Source of the DNA: Litchfieldella rifensis
Lineage (GTDB): Bacteria > Pseudomonadota > Gammaproteobacteria > Pseudomonadales > Halomonadaceae
DNA length: 64,000 bases
Assembly (NCBI RefSeq): GCF_042646605.1
Contig: NZ_JBHRUG010000037.1
Location: 1-64,000, forward strand
Reading direction: 5' to 3'
Under the pieces are notes generated by a model. It did no database searches and was not told the origin of the DNA. It saw only the letters and a program-made list of their open reading frames with translations. Shown piece by piece: positions 18,769-31,700 of the stretch. A program made the translations under genes and the position numbers. Numbering within the stretch: the stretch's first letter is position 1; each line of letters begins with the position of its first letter.

Positions 18769-19264
18769 CAAGAAAAACAACATCCGGACGCCGCTGGCCA
18801 CCACCAATAACAACAAGGTGTTACCGCGGTGCTGACCCGGCCCCAACAACAACAATGCGGCCGGGAAACAACGCTTGGGCGACGAGACGCGCTAACAACA
18901 ACAACGCGGCGACGCCTTGCTTCGATCACAACAAGAACAACAGGATCGAGGATCCGGAAACGAATCGGGACGCGACACGCCCCGTTCGGGCAACAACAAG
19001 AACAAGCCCGACAGAGGCGTACCTTCGGCAACAAGAACAACAGGCCGAAGGAAGGTAGATTTCTCCTACCGTCGTGGTTGGATTATTGTTTTGAATACGA
19101 GACGGTCGCCACCAGGAAGATCGACAACAACAAGAACACTGCTTGCCTGACAGCCTTTTGGTGACTGTGGTGCGTATTCAAGGCGATGCGCCATCACGAA
19201 GAAAAATCAACAGCATGGATGCTGCTCGAGTGCTTGAGGGGAGGCCACATGGCCTCCCCTTTCT
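18769..19264 (+). ncRNA. crcZ: CrcZ-like Hfq/Crc-sequestering small RNA
   Basis: This roughly 500-nt stretch between cbrB and pcnB has no believable coding sequence but holds seven long A-rich CA motifs of the AAnAAnAA type: 18806-18816, 18845-18855, 18894-18904, 18930-18942, 18992-19005, 19030-19042 and 19126-19138, plus weaker ones near 18773 and 19197. In Pseudomonas, CrcZ lies in exactly this place, is made from a CbrB/sigma54 promoter and uses such motifs to bind Hfq with Crc, lifting catabolite repression. Here the promoter (18743-18758) and terminator (19236-19265) bracket the motifs. Most motifs are flanked by complementary arms and so sit in hairpin loops. It is somewhat longer than the P. 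aeruginosa RNA (about 400 nt). The 5' end is predicted, not measured. Confidence 0.85.
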
Positions 19265-19265
19265 G
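19236..19265 (+). terminator. Rho-independent terminator of the CrcZ-like RNA
   Basis: A perfect 10-bp stem with a 4-base loop (19237-19246 with 19251-19260) is followed by TTTCT. It ends the noncoding RNA 127 bp before pcnB. The 19266-19391 stretch that follows should hold the pcnB promoter; I see no strong match. Confidence 0.8.
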
Positions 19266-19391
19266 CGTCTGCCCCCGGGCGCAGAAGCCTGTCACATGGA
19301 AACCGCGCACCGGCGATGACACGATGGTTCCCAAGGTGTCGGCAGTCGGCTACACTGGAAACTTCACGCTTTAGCGAGTCGATATCGCTGC

Positions 19392-20795
19392 ATGTTCAAA
19401 GGATTTACCCGCTTTCTCCAACGCCCCGGTGATCGATTGAAGACGCTTCTCGGCAGCCAGGATGGCCCCGGTGACGGTCCCCGGCTACGCATCATTCCCC
19501 GCGAGGACCATACCGTCTCACGCAAGCTGTTCAGCGATGCGGCCCTGAAGGTGCTCTACCGCCTGCACAATGCCGGCTTCGAGGCCTACTTGGTCGGCGG
19601 TTGCATCCGCGACTCGCTAATCGGCAGGATCCCCAAGGACTTCGATGTCGCGACCGACGCCACACCAGAGCAATTGCGCGACCTGTTTCGCAATTCGCGC
19701 ATCATCGGCCGGCGCTTCCGCATCGTGCACGTACGCTTCGGTCGTGAGGTGATCGAGGTCACCACCTTCCGCGGCAAGCCCAACGACGACCATGGCGAGC
19801 ATCTCGCACACCAGTCCGAGCACGGCCTGCTGCTGCGCGACAACGTCTGGGGCAACATCGAGGAAGACGCCCTACGTCGCGACTTCACGGTCAATGCGCT
19901 TTACTACAACATCGCCGACTTCTCGATCCACGACTGGGCCGATGGCGTGCGCGACATTGAGTCCCGCACCCTGCGCTTGATTGGCGACCCCGTAACCCGC
20001 TACCGGGAAGACCCGGTGCGCATGCTGCGTGCCATTCGCTTCGCTGCCAAGCTCGACTTCCATCTCGACGCCGCGACCGAGGCCCCGATCCGCGAACTCG
20101 CGCCGTTGCTGCTGCAGATTCCACCGGCACGCCTGTTCGACGAAGTTCTCAAGCTGTTCCTCGCCGGTCATGCCGTCGCCACCTTCCAGGCACTGCGCGA
20201 ATACGACCTGTTCGCCATGCTGTTCCCCGAAGCCGACGAAGCCATGGCGGAGCTGCCCTGGGCCGAGCCATTGATCGAACGGGCCCTGGCCAATACCGAT
20301 GCCCGCATTCGCGACGAGCGCCCGGTCACACCGGCCTTCCTGTTTGCCGCGCTGCTGTGGCCAGGTGTGACGCGGCGCATGGAGACGCTCACCGCGGAGG
20401 GGATGCCGCCGATCCCTGCCCTGCAGGCCGCCTCGCAACAGGCCGTGTCCCGCCAGCTACAGCATATCTCGATTCCCAAGCGTTTCAGCCTGCCGATGCG
20501 CGATATCTGGGACCTCCAGCAGCGCCTACCCAAACGCCGGGGCAAACGCGCCCTGCAGACTCGCGAGCATCCGCGCTTCCGGGCTGCCTACGACTTCCTG
20601 CTGCTCCGTGAGGAAGCTGGCGAGCTCGCGCCGGGGCTCGGCCAGTGGTGGACCGCTTTCCAGGACGCCGACGACCACGAACGCCGCCGCTTGATAGACA
20701 AGATCGGCGGCGAGCCGGCAGGTAGTGCCAAGGGGCGCACGCGTCGCCCACGCAAGCGCCGCCGTCGCACCTCGTCATCCGGACAGCATGACTAG
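19392..20795 (+). CDS. pcnB: Poly(A) polymerase I
   Basis: The 467-residue class II nucleotidyltransferase adds 3' poly(A) tails that mark RNAs for decay. The catalytic core shows the GG motif LVGGCIRDSLIG and the metal-binding DFDVATDATPEQ (about 87-98 region), then the conserved RDFTVNALYYN segment. The very basic tail RTRRPRKRRRRTSSS is typical of PcnB and helps RNA binding and separates it from CCA-adding enzymes. The gene often uses a poor start; here ATG 19392 lacks a clear ribosome site. It overlaps folK by 8 bp, the conserved pcnB-folK pairing. Confidence 0.95.
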   Translation: MFKGFTRFLQRPGDRLKTLLGSQDGPGDGPRLRIIPREDHTVSRKLFSDAALKVLYRLHNAGFEAYLVGGCIRDSLIGRIPKDFDVATDATPEQLRDLFRNSRIIGRRFRIVHVRFGREVIEVTTFRGKPNDDHGEHLAHQSEHGLLLRDNVWGNIEEDALRRDFTVNALYYNIADFSIHDWADGVRDIESRTLRLIGDPVTRYREDPVRMLRAIRFAAKLDFHLDAATEAPIRELAPLLLQIPPARLFDEVLKLFLAGHAVATFQALREYDLFAMLFPEADEAMAELPWAEPLIERALANTDARIRDERPVTPAFLFAALLWPGVTRRMETLTAEGMPPIPALQAASQQAVSRQLQHISIPKRFSLPMRDIWDLQQRLPKRRGKRALQTREHPRFRAAYDFLLLREEAGELAPGLGQWWTAFQDADDHERRRLIDKIGGEPAGSAKGRTRRPRKRRRRTSSSGQHD

Positions 20796-21291
20796 TCCAT
20801 TGGACCATTGCGCTTACATCGGCTTGGGTAGCAATCTCGAATCGCCCGTCGATCAGCTCGAGAGGGCGTTCGTGGCGCTGGATCGGCTGCCGCTGTGTCG
20901 CCTGACCGCTCGTTCCCGCCTGTATGCCAGCAAGCCTATTGGCCCTCAGGACCAGCCGGATTTCGTCAACGCGGTGGCCGCCCTCGATACCCGGCTCTCG
21001 CCGCTGGCGCTGCTCGATCAACTCCAGGCCCTGGAGCAGCGCCACGGCCGCCAGCGACTGCGCCACTGGGGGCCACGCACCCTGGATCTCGACCTGCTGC
21101 TCTATGATTCGACCCGGATCGAGACGCCCCGCCTGCAGGTTCCCCATCCCCAGATGGCAAACCGTGGCTTCGTCCTGATACCGTTGGCCGAGTTGGCACC
21201 GACATTGCGCCTGCCCGAGGGTCGTGACATCGCCACCCTGGCGCGGGAACATGCACAAGATGACTTGCGGATATTGTTACCCCAAAGGTAG
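20788..21291 (+). CDS. folK: 2-amino-4-hydroxy-6-hydroxymethyldihydropteridine pyrophosphokinase
   Basis: The 167-residue HPPK transfers pyrophosphate from ATP to the pterin, feeding FolP (36789-37652 in this window) in folate synthesis. The start AYIGLGSNLESP, the GPQDQPDFVNAV segment and the signature GPRTLDLDLLLYD with its metal-binding aspartates are intact. The start ATG 20788 lies inside the last codons of pcnB, so translation is probably coupled. Length agrees with the family (about 160). Confidence 0.95.
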   Translation: MTSPLDHCAYIGLGSNLESPVDQLERAFVALDRLPLCRLTARSRLYASKPIGPQDQPDFVNAVAALDTRLSPLALLDQLQALEQRHGRQRLRHWGPRTLDLDLLLYDSTRIETPRLQVPHPQMANRGFVLIPLAELAPTLRLPEGRDIATLAREHAQDDLRILLPQR

Positions 21292-21360
21292 AGTTGCTCG
21301 AATTTTGTTACCGTTTCACACTTCCAGCACCTGGGGCAGTAACACTTCGTGTAACGGTAT
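21275..21360. promoter_or_regulatory. Cluster of TGTTAC/GTAACA elements before panB
   Basis: Two direct TGTTAC copies (21275-21280 and 21306-21311, 31 bp apart), one inverted GTAACA (21339-21344) and a GTAACG (21351-21356) fall in about 80 bp between folK and panB. The same hexamers occur before the CrcZ-like RNA. A longer imperfect inverted repeat is formed by TACCGTTTCACAC (21310-21322) and GTGTAACGGTA (21349-21359). The arrangement looks like a multi-site operator, possibly for CbrB; no regulator is proven. Confidence 0.4.
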
Positions 21361-21423
21361 CGGTGCACCTATCACGACGATCGTTTCCCTCCACGGTCGC
21401 TTGCCTGATAACGATGAGATCGA

Positions 21424-22221
21424 ATGCCTATGAAAACGGTCACCTTGAGCACGCTGCAGGCCTACAAGCGCGCCGGCGAAACGTTCAGCTGTCTGACCGC
21501 CTACGATGCCTCCTTCGCCCGCGCCGCCAGTGACGCAGGCATCGAGGTGCTATTGGTAGGGGATTCCCTGGGCATGGTGCTGCAGGGCCACGACAGCACC
21601 CTGCCGGTGACACTCGACGACATCTGCTATCACACGCGCTGTGCGGCGCGCGGCAAGGGTAACAGCCTGTTGATGGTCGACCTGCCCTTCATGAGCAACA
21701 CCAGCCAGGAACGCCTGCTGCAGGATGCCGGCGAGCTGATGCGCGCCGGCGCCGAGATGATCAAGGTGGAGGGCGAAGCCTGGATGGCCGACGGCATTCG
21801 CGAGCTGACGCGTCGCGGTGTTCCGGTTTGCGCCCACCTGGGCCTAGCCCCGCAGACCGTCCATCAACTCGGGGGTTACAAGGTCCAGGGACGCGATGCC
21901 GAGCAGGCCGAACGCATCGCTGCCGATGCCCGCACCCTGGTCGAAGCCGGTGCTTCGGTGATCCTGCTCGAATGCGTGCCGGCAAGCCTGGGGCGCGCGG
22001 TGCGCGAAGCGGTGGCGGCGCCAGTGATCGGCATCGGCGCCGGTGCCGATGTCGACGGCCAGATCCTGGTGATGCACGATGTGCTCGGCGTCACTCATGG
22101 CCGTACGCCACGCTTCGTCAAGAACTTCCTCGCCGAGGCCGACGATATCGCGGGGGCTTTCCGCCGCTACCACGAGGATGTCAAGGCCCGACGCTTCCCG
22201 GCCGCGGAGCACAGTTTCTGA
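21424..22221 (+). CDS. panB: 3-methyl-2-oxobutanoate hydroxymethyltransferase
   Basis: The 265-residue TIM-barrel enzyme makes ketopantoate from alpha-ketoisovalerate and methylene-tetrahydrofolate, the first step of pantothenate synthesis. The start FSCLTAYDASFARAA, the metal-site region LLVGDSLGMVLQG and the AHLGLAPQ and VIGIGAGADVDGQILV segments are all family features. A second ATG two codons later (21430) is an alternative start. The stop overlaps panC as TGATG, so the two are translationally coupled. Confidence 0.96.
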   Translation: MPMKTVTLSTLQAYKRAGETFSCLTAYDASFARAASDAGIEVLLVGDSLGMVLQGHDSTLPVTLDDICYHTRCAARGKGNSLLMVDLPFMSNTSQERLLQDAGELMRAGAEMIKVEGEAWMADGIRELTRRGVPVCAHLGLAPQTVHQLGGYKVQGRDAEQAERIAADARTLVEAGASVILLECVPASLGRAVREAVAAPVIGIGAGADVDGQILVMHDVLGVTHGRTPRFVKNFLAEADDIAGAFRRYHEDVKARRFPAAEHSF

Positions 22222-23072
22222 TGCGTACGATCAGCGATATCGCCGAACTCCGCCGGATCCTGGCCGATGTCCGCCGCCAGGAACAGCGCATCGCTCTGGT
22301 GCCGACCATGGGCAACCTGCACGCTGGCCACCTGGCGCTGGTCGAGGCGGCGCGTGCGCGTGCCGATGTCGTGGTAGCGACGATCTTCGTCAACCCCCTG
22401 CAGTTCGGTCCCAATGAAGACCTCGACGCCTATCCGCGCACCCTGGCCGATGACCAGGCCGGCTTGAGCGCGGCCGGCTGTGATCTGCTGTTCACCCCCA
22501 GCACGGCCACGATCTATCCCCGCGGGCTCGAGGCCCAGACCCGGGTCTGCGTCCCCGGCGTCAGTGAAGGGTTGTGCGGCGCCAGTCGTCCCGGCCACTT
22601 CGACGGCGTCTCCACCATTGTCACCATGCTGTTCAACCTGGTGCAGCCGGATATCGCCTGCTTCGGTGAGAAGGACTACCAGCAGCTGATGGTCATTCGC
22701 CGGTTGGTAATCGACCTGCACCTTCCCATCGAGATCGTCGGCGTGCCCATCGTGCGCGCCGACGACGGCCTGGCGCTGTCGTCACGCAACGGCTACCTGA
22801 ACGCCGAGCAGCGTGCCCGCGCGCCTGGCCTCTATCGGACCCTATGCGAACTGCGCGACGAACTGCTGGCCGGGCGTCCCCCGTCGATAGCCGTCGACAC
22901 CGCCCTGGCCCGGCTGAGCGAGCGTGGTTTCGAGCCCGAATACCTCGAAGTTCGCCGTGCCGGTGACCTGGGCCCACTGGGCGAGGACAGCCGTGACGCG
23001 GTGCTCCTCGCTGCCGCTCGCCTGGGACCGGCACGCTTGATCGATAACTTGACCGTCAGACTGCCGCGTTAG
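22221..23072 (+). CDS. panC: Pantothenate synthetase
   Basis: The 283-residue enzyme joins pantoate and beta-alanine with ATP. The HIGH-like motif is MGNLHAGH (about residues 31-38) and the KMSKS-like segment is ALSSRNGYL. FVNPLQFGPNEDLDAYPR and FGEKDYQQ are conserved ATP and pantoate contacts. The start ATG overlaps the panB stop. Beta-alanine comes from PanD encoded 26 bp downstream, so panBCD forms a compact pathway operon. Confidence 0.96.
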   Translation: MRTISDIAELRRILADVRRQEQRIALVPTMGNLHAGHLALVEAARARADVVVATIFVNPLQFGPNEDLDAYPRTLADDQAGLSAAGCDLLFTPSTATIYPRGLEAQTRVCVPGVSEGLCGASRPGHFDGVSTIVTMLFNLVQPDIACFGEKDYQQLMVIRRLVIDLHLPIEIVGVPIVRADDGLALSSRNGYLNAEQRARAPGLYRTLCELRDELLAGRPPSIAVDTALARLSERGFEPEYLEVRRAGDLGPLGEDSRDAVLLAAARLGPARLIDNLTVRLPR

Positions 23073-23097
23073 CGCGGAGGGAGAGAAGGAAGCATCC

Positions 23098-23478
23098 ATG
23101 CATACCATCATGCTCAAGGCCAAACTGCATATGGCCCGCGTCACCCACGCCGTGCTCAACTATGAAGGTTCCTGCGCCATCGATGGCGACCTACTCGACC
23201 TGGCGGGTATCCGCGAGAACGAGCAGATCCAGATCTACAACGTGGAAAACGGCCAGCGCTTCACCACCTATGCCATCCGCGGCGAAGAAGGTTCGCGGAT
23301 CATCTCGGTCAACGGCGCCGCCGCCCATCTGGCCAGCGTTGGCGACCGCGTAATCATCTGCAGCTACGCCCACTACAGCGAGGCAGAGCTGGACGATCAC
23401 CAGCCGGCACTCGTCTACCTGCAGCAAGGCAATGCCGTCAGCCACACCAGCCATGCCATCCCCGTCCAGCTGGCCTGA
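23098..23478 (+). CDS. panD: Aspartate 1-decarboxylase proenzyme
   Basis: The 126-residue proenzyme decarboxylates aspartate to beta-alanine. It self-cleaves between G24 and S25 in the motif NYEGSCAID, turning the serine into the pyruvoyl cofactor; the motif is perfect and its position equals that of the E. coli enzyme, which supports ATG 23098 as the start. A GGGAGAGAAGGAAG purine tract gives it a strong ribosome site. Confidence 0.97.
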   Translation: MHTIMLKAKLHMARVTHAVLNYEGSCAIDGDLLDLAGIRENEQIQIYNVENGQRFTTYAIRGEEGSRIISVNGAAAHLASVGDRVIICSYAHYSEAELDDHQPALVYLQQGNAVSHTSHAIPVQLA

Positions 23479-23544
23479 GCCTGCCATGCGCCGGAATCGC
23501 CTGTTGCGGACATGCCGAATTATCGGCCTGTCACCGATTAGCGA

Positions 23545-23574
23545 TTGCCGCAGCGCACAAGACTCCCCTATGCT
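23545..23574 (+). promoter_or_regulatory. Candidate sigma70 promoter of the thiolase gene
   Basis: TTGCCG (23545-23550), an 18-base spacer and TATGCT (23569-23574) lie 37 bp before the thiolase start in the panD-thiolase gap. Each box matches 4 of 6 consensus positions. It is a modest match and could be chance. Confidence 0.4.
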
Positions 23575-23610
23575 GATAAGGCATTGTCCACAAGTCCAAG
23601 GAGTCCTCTC

Positions 23611-24789
23611 ATGCAAGATGTGGTGATCGTTGCAGCACGCCGCACCGCCATTGGCACCTTCGGTGGATCACTGGCCGGTATTCCCGCCAGCGACCTCGGC
23701 GCCCTGGTGATCAAGGATATTCTCGCGCAGACCGGCGTCGCCGCCGATCAGGTCGATGAGGTGCTGCTCGGCCAGGTACTGACGGCAGGCGTCGGCCAGA
23801 ACCCGGCACGCCAGGCCGCGATCAAGGCCGGGCTGCCTAGTGCCGTCCCCGCCATGACCATCAACAAGGTCTGCGGCTCGGGTCTCAAGGCCCTGCACCT
23901 GGGGACCCAGGCGATCCGCTGCGGCGACGCCGAACTGATCCTCGCCGGTGGCCAGGAAAACATGTCTCTCGCGCCTCACGTGCTGCCCAACTCGCGTACC
24001 GGCCAGCGCATGGGGGACTGGAAGGCCCTGGACTCCATGGTCCACGACGGCCTGTGGGACGCCTTCAATGACTACCACATGGGCGTCACTGCCGAGAACC
24101 TGGCCGAGAAATACGGCATTGACCGCGAGGAGATGGATGCCTTCGCCGCCGCCTCCCAGCAGAAAGCCAGCGCCGCCATCGAGGCCGGCAAGTTCAAGAG
24201 CCAGATCGTCCCGGTGGAAGTGCCTCAGCGCAAGGGTGATCCCTTGGTGTTCGATACCGACGAAGGGCCGCGCGCCGGCGTGACCGCCGAGAAGCTCGGT
24301 GACATGAGGCCCGCGTTCAAGAAGGACGGCACCATCACCGCCGGCAATGCCTCCTCGATCAATGACGGAGCCGCCGTGGTCATGCTGTGCTCCGAAGCCA
24401 AGGCCAAGGAACTCGGCTTGACACCGCTGGCGCGCATCAAGGCCTACTCCAATGCCGGCGTCGACCCGTCGATCATGGGCATCGGTCCGGCCCCGGCCAC
24501 TCGACGCTGCCTGGAAAAGGCCGGCTGGAGTCTCGCCGACCTGGACCTGGTCGAAGCCAACGAGGCCTTCGCCGCCCAGGCACTCGCGGTGAACAAGGAG
24601 CTCGGCTGGGATACCGACAAGATCAATGTCAACGGCGGGGCCATCGCGCTGGGCCACCCCATCGGCGCCTCCGGCTGCCGGGTGTTGGTGAGCCTGGTGC
24701 ACGAGATGATCGCCCGCGACGCCAAGAAGGGCTTGGCCACCTTGTGTATCGGCGGCGGCCAAGGCGTGGCCCTGGCCATCGAACGTTAA
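23611..24789 (+). CDS. Acetyl-CoA C-acetyltransferase (beta-ketothiolase)
   Basis: The 392-residue thiolase condenses two acetyl-CoA to acetoacetyl-CoA or runs in reverse. Active-site residues are visible: nucleophile C88 in INKVCGSGLKAL, the His of NVNGGAIALGHPIGASG, and the second Cys in LCIGGGQG. Similarity is to the PhaA/AtoB biosynthetic type of about 392 residues. In halomonads such thiolases often supply polyhydroxybutyrate synthesis, but no pha genes lie nearby, so the pathway is open. ATG 23611 has an AAGGAG site; an upstream in-frame ATG is not protein-like. Convergent with pnp. Confidence 0.92.
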   Translation: MQDVVIVAARRTAIGTFGGSLAGIPASDLGALVIKDILAQTGVAADQVDEVLLGQVLTAGVGQNPARQAAIKAGLPSAVPAMTINKVCGSGLKALHLGTQAIRCGDAELILAGGQENMSLAPHVLPNSRTGQRMGDWKALDSMVHDGLWDAFNDYHMGVTAENLAEKYGIDREEMDAFAAASQQKASAAIEAGKFKSQIVPVEVPQRKGDPLVFDTDEGPRAGVTAEKLGDMRPAFKKDGTITAGNASSINDGAAVVMLCSEAKAKELGLTPLARIKAYSNAGVDPSIMGIGPAPATRRCLEKAGWSLADLDLVEANEAFAAQALAVNKELGWDTDKINVNGGAIALGHPIGASGCRVLVSLVHEMIARDAKKGLATLCIGGGQGVALAIER

Positions 24790-24817
24790 GCGCTACGCCA
24801 GCAACCGCTTAATGCAG

Positions 24818-24844
24818 AACGCCCGCGACACTGTCGCGGGCGTT
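24818..24844 (+). terminator. Terminator hairpin of the thiolase gene, cut by an assembly gap
   Basis: A perfect 12-bp stem with a 3-base loop (24818-24829 with 24833-24844) lies 28 bp after the thiolase stop. The N-run begins at the very next base, so the expected T-tract cannot be seen. Confidence 0.7.
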
Positions 24845-24979
24845 NNNNNNNNNNNNNNNNNNNNNNNNNNNNNNNNNNNNNNNNNNNNNNNNNNNNNNNN
24901 NNNNNNNNNNNNNNNNNNNNNNNNNNNNNNNNNNNNNNNNNNNNNNNNNNNNNNNNNNNNNNNNNNNNNNNNNNNNNNN
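24845..24979. other. Unsequenced gap (135 N)
   Basis: A run of 135 undetermined bases covers the 3' end of pnp and the far side of the thiolase terminator. The true length may differ from the number of N. Confidence 0.99.
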
Positions 24980-27056
<2,077 letters not shown>

Positions 27057-27211
27057 GGTGACATCCTTTAACTTGTCGATTTCATGTTTGGGTCATTTTG
27101 ACTCGGCGACCATTTTAGGAGTTCACGGCACCGAGAGCCACCGTTAGCCCGAATATTGCACCAATTGGCTGCGCGATCGTCGCGACAGCCGATGCCGATC
27201 CGGGCTAGCAC

Positions 27212-27247
27212 ATAAAAGAACAAGCAACCCCGTGGGGTTGCTTGTTC
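27212..27247 (-). terminator. rpsO terminator in the rpsO-pnp gap
   Basis: A perfect 13-bp stem (27218-27230 with 27235-27247) is followed on the minus strand by TTTTATG (complement of 27211-27217). It resembles the known attenuator between rpsO and pnp. The remaining 27057-27211 should hold the pnp leader or promoter; no clear promoter match is visible. Confidence 0.85.
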
Positions 27248-27327
27248 GAGAGTCCTGCGGCATCGCCATGGACTCGGGGCAGCACCAGGCGGCGGCGCCA
27301 CCCCTGACGGGGACCGTCGATCGCCGA

Positions 27328-27597
27328 TCAGCGACGCAGGCCCAGGCGCTGGATCAGCGACTGGTAGCGCTCGAAGTCCTTGCGCTTGAGGTAGTCGAGC
27401 AGCTTGCGACGCTGGTTGACCATGCGGATCAGGCCACGACGCGAGTGGTGATCCTGCTTGTTGGTCTTGAAGTGATCCTGCAGGCCATCGATGTTGGCGC
27501 TCAGCAGGGCCACCTGAACTTCGGGGGAACCGGTGTCGTTTTCGCCACGGCCGAATTCCTTGACGATCTCGGCCTTCTTCTCAGCGGTCAGTGCCAT
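27328..27597 (-). CDS. rpsO: 30S ribosomal protein S15
   Basis: The 89-residue primary 16S rRNA-binding protein has the expected start MALTAEKKAEIVKEFGR and conserved GDTGSPEVQVALL-like segment, here NDTGSPEVQVALL, with HSRRGL and RRKLLDYLKRKD downstream. Exact family length. It lies between truB and pnp, the universal truB-rpsO-pnp order. In E. coli S15 represses its own translation through an mRNA pseudoknot; I did not identify such a structure here. Confidence 0.98.
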   Translation of the reverse strand: MALTAEKKAEIVKEFGRGENDTGSPEVQVALLSANIDGLQDHFKTNKQDHHSRRGLIRMVNQRRKLLDYLKRKDFERYQSLIQRLGLRR

Positions 27598-27705
27598 CTG
27601 TTTCTCCAGTAAGCAATATGCCTGAATGATGAATGTCGGAGACCACGCATATTTGCAGTCTCCACGCCTGCGACCTGCCGCCGTGGCGACGGATCGCGGG
27701 TTGCT

Positions 27706-28641
27706 TCACACACCGCCGCCCGCTTGGGCGACGGAGGTATCCAGCAGGCGCCGGGGAGCGATTTCCCCCGTCGCCTTGACCGTGACCAGGCCCAGGAAGG
27801 CCTCGTCACGATAGAGTCTTGCCAGGCTGTCGTCCGCCAGTCCCCGGGTGTCCACCCCCGCCGGCTGGCCATGCAACAGGCGACTCGCCTGTGCCTCGTC
27901 GACGGCGATCGACGGCAGGTGCGTGACCAGCACATCGACCGGCAGCAGCAACGCTTCCCGGGCCGCCTGGTCGGACAGCGCCTGGAGAGCCTCCAGGGTC
28001 TGCATCTCGTCGCCGGCGAAGGGGCCGGTCTCGAGCCGCCGCAGCGCGGTGATATGCGCCCCACAGCCCAGATCCCGGCCGATGTCTTCGGCCAGGGTGC
28101 GAATATAGGTGCCTTTGCTGCACGACACTTCGAGCTCGAAACCATCGCCATCGTGCGACAGAAGGCGCGTATCATAAACCCTCACGCGCCGAACTGCACG
28201 CTCGATCGTCTTGCCCTGCCGGGCCAGCTCGTAGAGCGGACGCCCCTGATGCTTCAAGGCCGAATACATCGGCGGCACTTGCTCGATCTCGCCACGAAAA
28301 CGTTCGAGTACCTCACCTAGCTCGGCCTCGCCGAAGCGCGGCACCGGCAAGCGTTCGATCACCTGGCCCTCGGCATCACCGGTATCGGTGACCTCCCCCA
28401 GCTTGATCCGGGCACGGTAGACCTTGTCGGCCTCGAGCAGATGCGAGGAGAACTTGGTCGCCTCGCCGAAGAGGATCGGCAGCAGGCCGGTGGCCATGGG
28501 GTCAAGAGTGCCGGTATGACCGGCCTTCTGGGCCTGGAATAGCCGCCTGACTCGCTGCAGGGCATGGTTGCTCGACAGCCCATGGGGCTTGTCGAACAAC
28601 AGCACCCCGTTGACCGGCAGGCCACGACGACGTCGCGCCAT
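27706..28641 (-). CDS. truB: tRNA pseudouridine(55) synthase
   Basis: The 311-residue enzyme makes the universal pseudouridine 55 in the tRNA T-loop. The catalytic aspartate is D47 in AGHTGTLDPMATG. The KVYRARIKLGEVTDTGDAEG and CSKGTYIRTLAEDIGRDLG segments are conserved, and a C-terminal PUA-like region completes the protein. Its start overlaps the rbfA stop as ATGA, implying coupled translation in the rimP-nusA-infB-rbfA-truB operon. Confidence 0.97.
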   Translation of the reverse strand: MARRRRGLPVNGVLLFDKPHGLSSNHALQRVRRLFQAQKAGHTGTLDPMATGLLPILFGEATKFSSHLLEADKVYRARIKLGEVTDTGDAEGQVIERLPVPRFGEAELGEVLERFRGEIEQVPPMYSALKHQGRPLYELARQGKTIERAVRRVRVYDTRLLSHDGDGFELEVSCSKGTYIRTLAEDIGRDLGCGAHITALRRLETGPFAGDEMQTLEALQALSDQAAREALLLPVDVLVTHLPSIAVDEAQASRLLHGQPAGVDTRGLADDSLARLYRDEAFLGLVTVKATGEIAPRRLLDTSVAQAGGGV

Positions 28642-29054
28642 CAGTGCGAGCCCTCATCGTTGCCGTCGTCCGTTGACCCGCCCTCATTCTGACGAGCACG
28701 ATCGCTGGCCACCGCCTCCTCGATCAATGACGACAACTGCTGGCCGCGCACCACGCTCTCATCGTAGTGAAAACGCAGTTCCGGCACGTGACGCAATTTG
28801 ATGCGCCGAGCGATCTGGGTGCGCAGGAAACCCGCAGCGCGTTTCAGCACCTTGAGGTTATCCTTGATCCGCGCGGCGTCGTTCTCGCCGAGCAGGGTCA
28901 CGTAGACATCGGCATAGCCGAGGTCACGGCTGACCGTGACACCGCTGACGGTGATCATGCCCAGGCGCGGGTCCTTGACCTCGCGCTGGATCAGCACCGC
29001 CAGCTCCTGCTGCAACTGATCGGCGACTCGATCGGTACGCTTGAACTCACGCAT
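28641..29054 (-). CDS. rbfA: 30S ribosome-binding factor A
   Basis: The 137-residue KH-like protein helps mature the 5' end of 16S rRNA and is needed for growth in the cold. It begins MREFKRTDRVADQLQQELAV (family start) and has the LRTQIARRIKLRHVPELRF segment. It lies 21 bp after infB and overlaps truB by one base. Confidence 0.96.
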   Translation of the reverse strand: MREFKRTDRVADQLQQELAVLIQREVKDPRLGMITVSGVTVSRDLGYADVYVTLLGENDAARIKDNLKVLKRAAGFLRTQIARRIKLRHVPELRFHYDESVVRGQQLSSLIEEAVASDRARQNEGGSTDDGNDEGSH

Positions 29055-29075
29055 GGGCGTTGCTCCTCGGTCGGC

Positions 29076-31673
<2,598 letters not shown>

Positions 31674-31700
31674 TACGACCCTCCTGAGCCCGTGACCTGT

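Noticed and set aside
18806..19138. Spaced A-rich motifs as a CRISPR array
   Set aside because: The motifs are 11-15 bases of simple AAC/AAG triplets at irregular intervals, with no conserved repeat of 24-37 bp and no cas genes.
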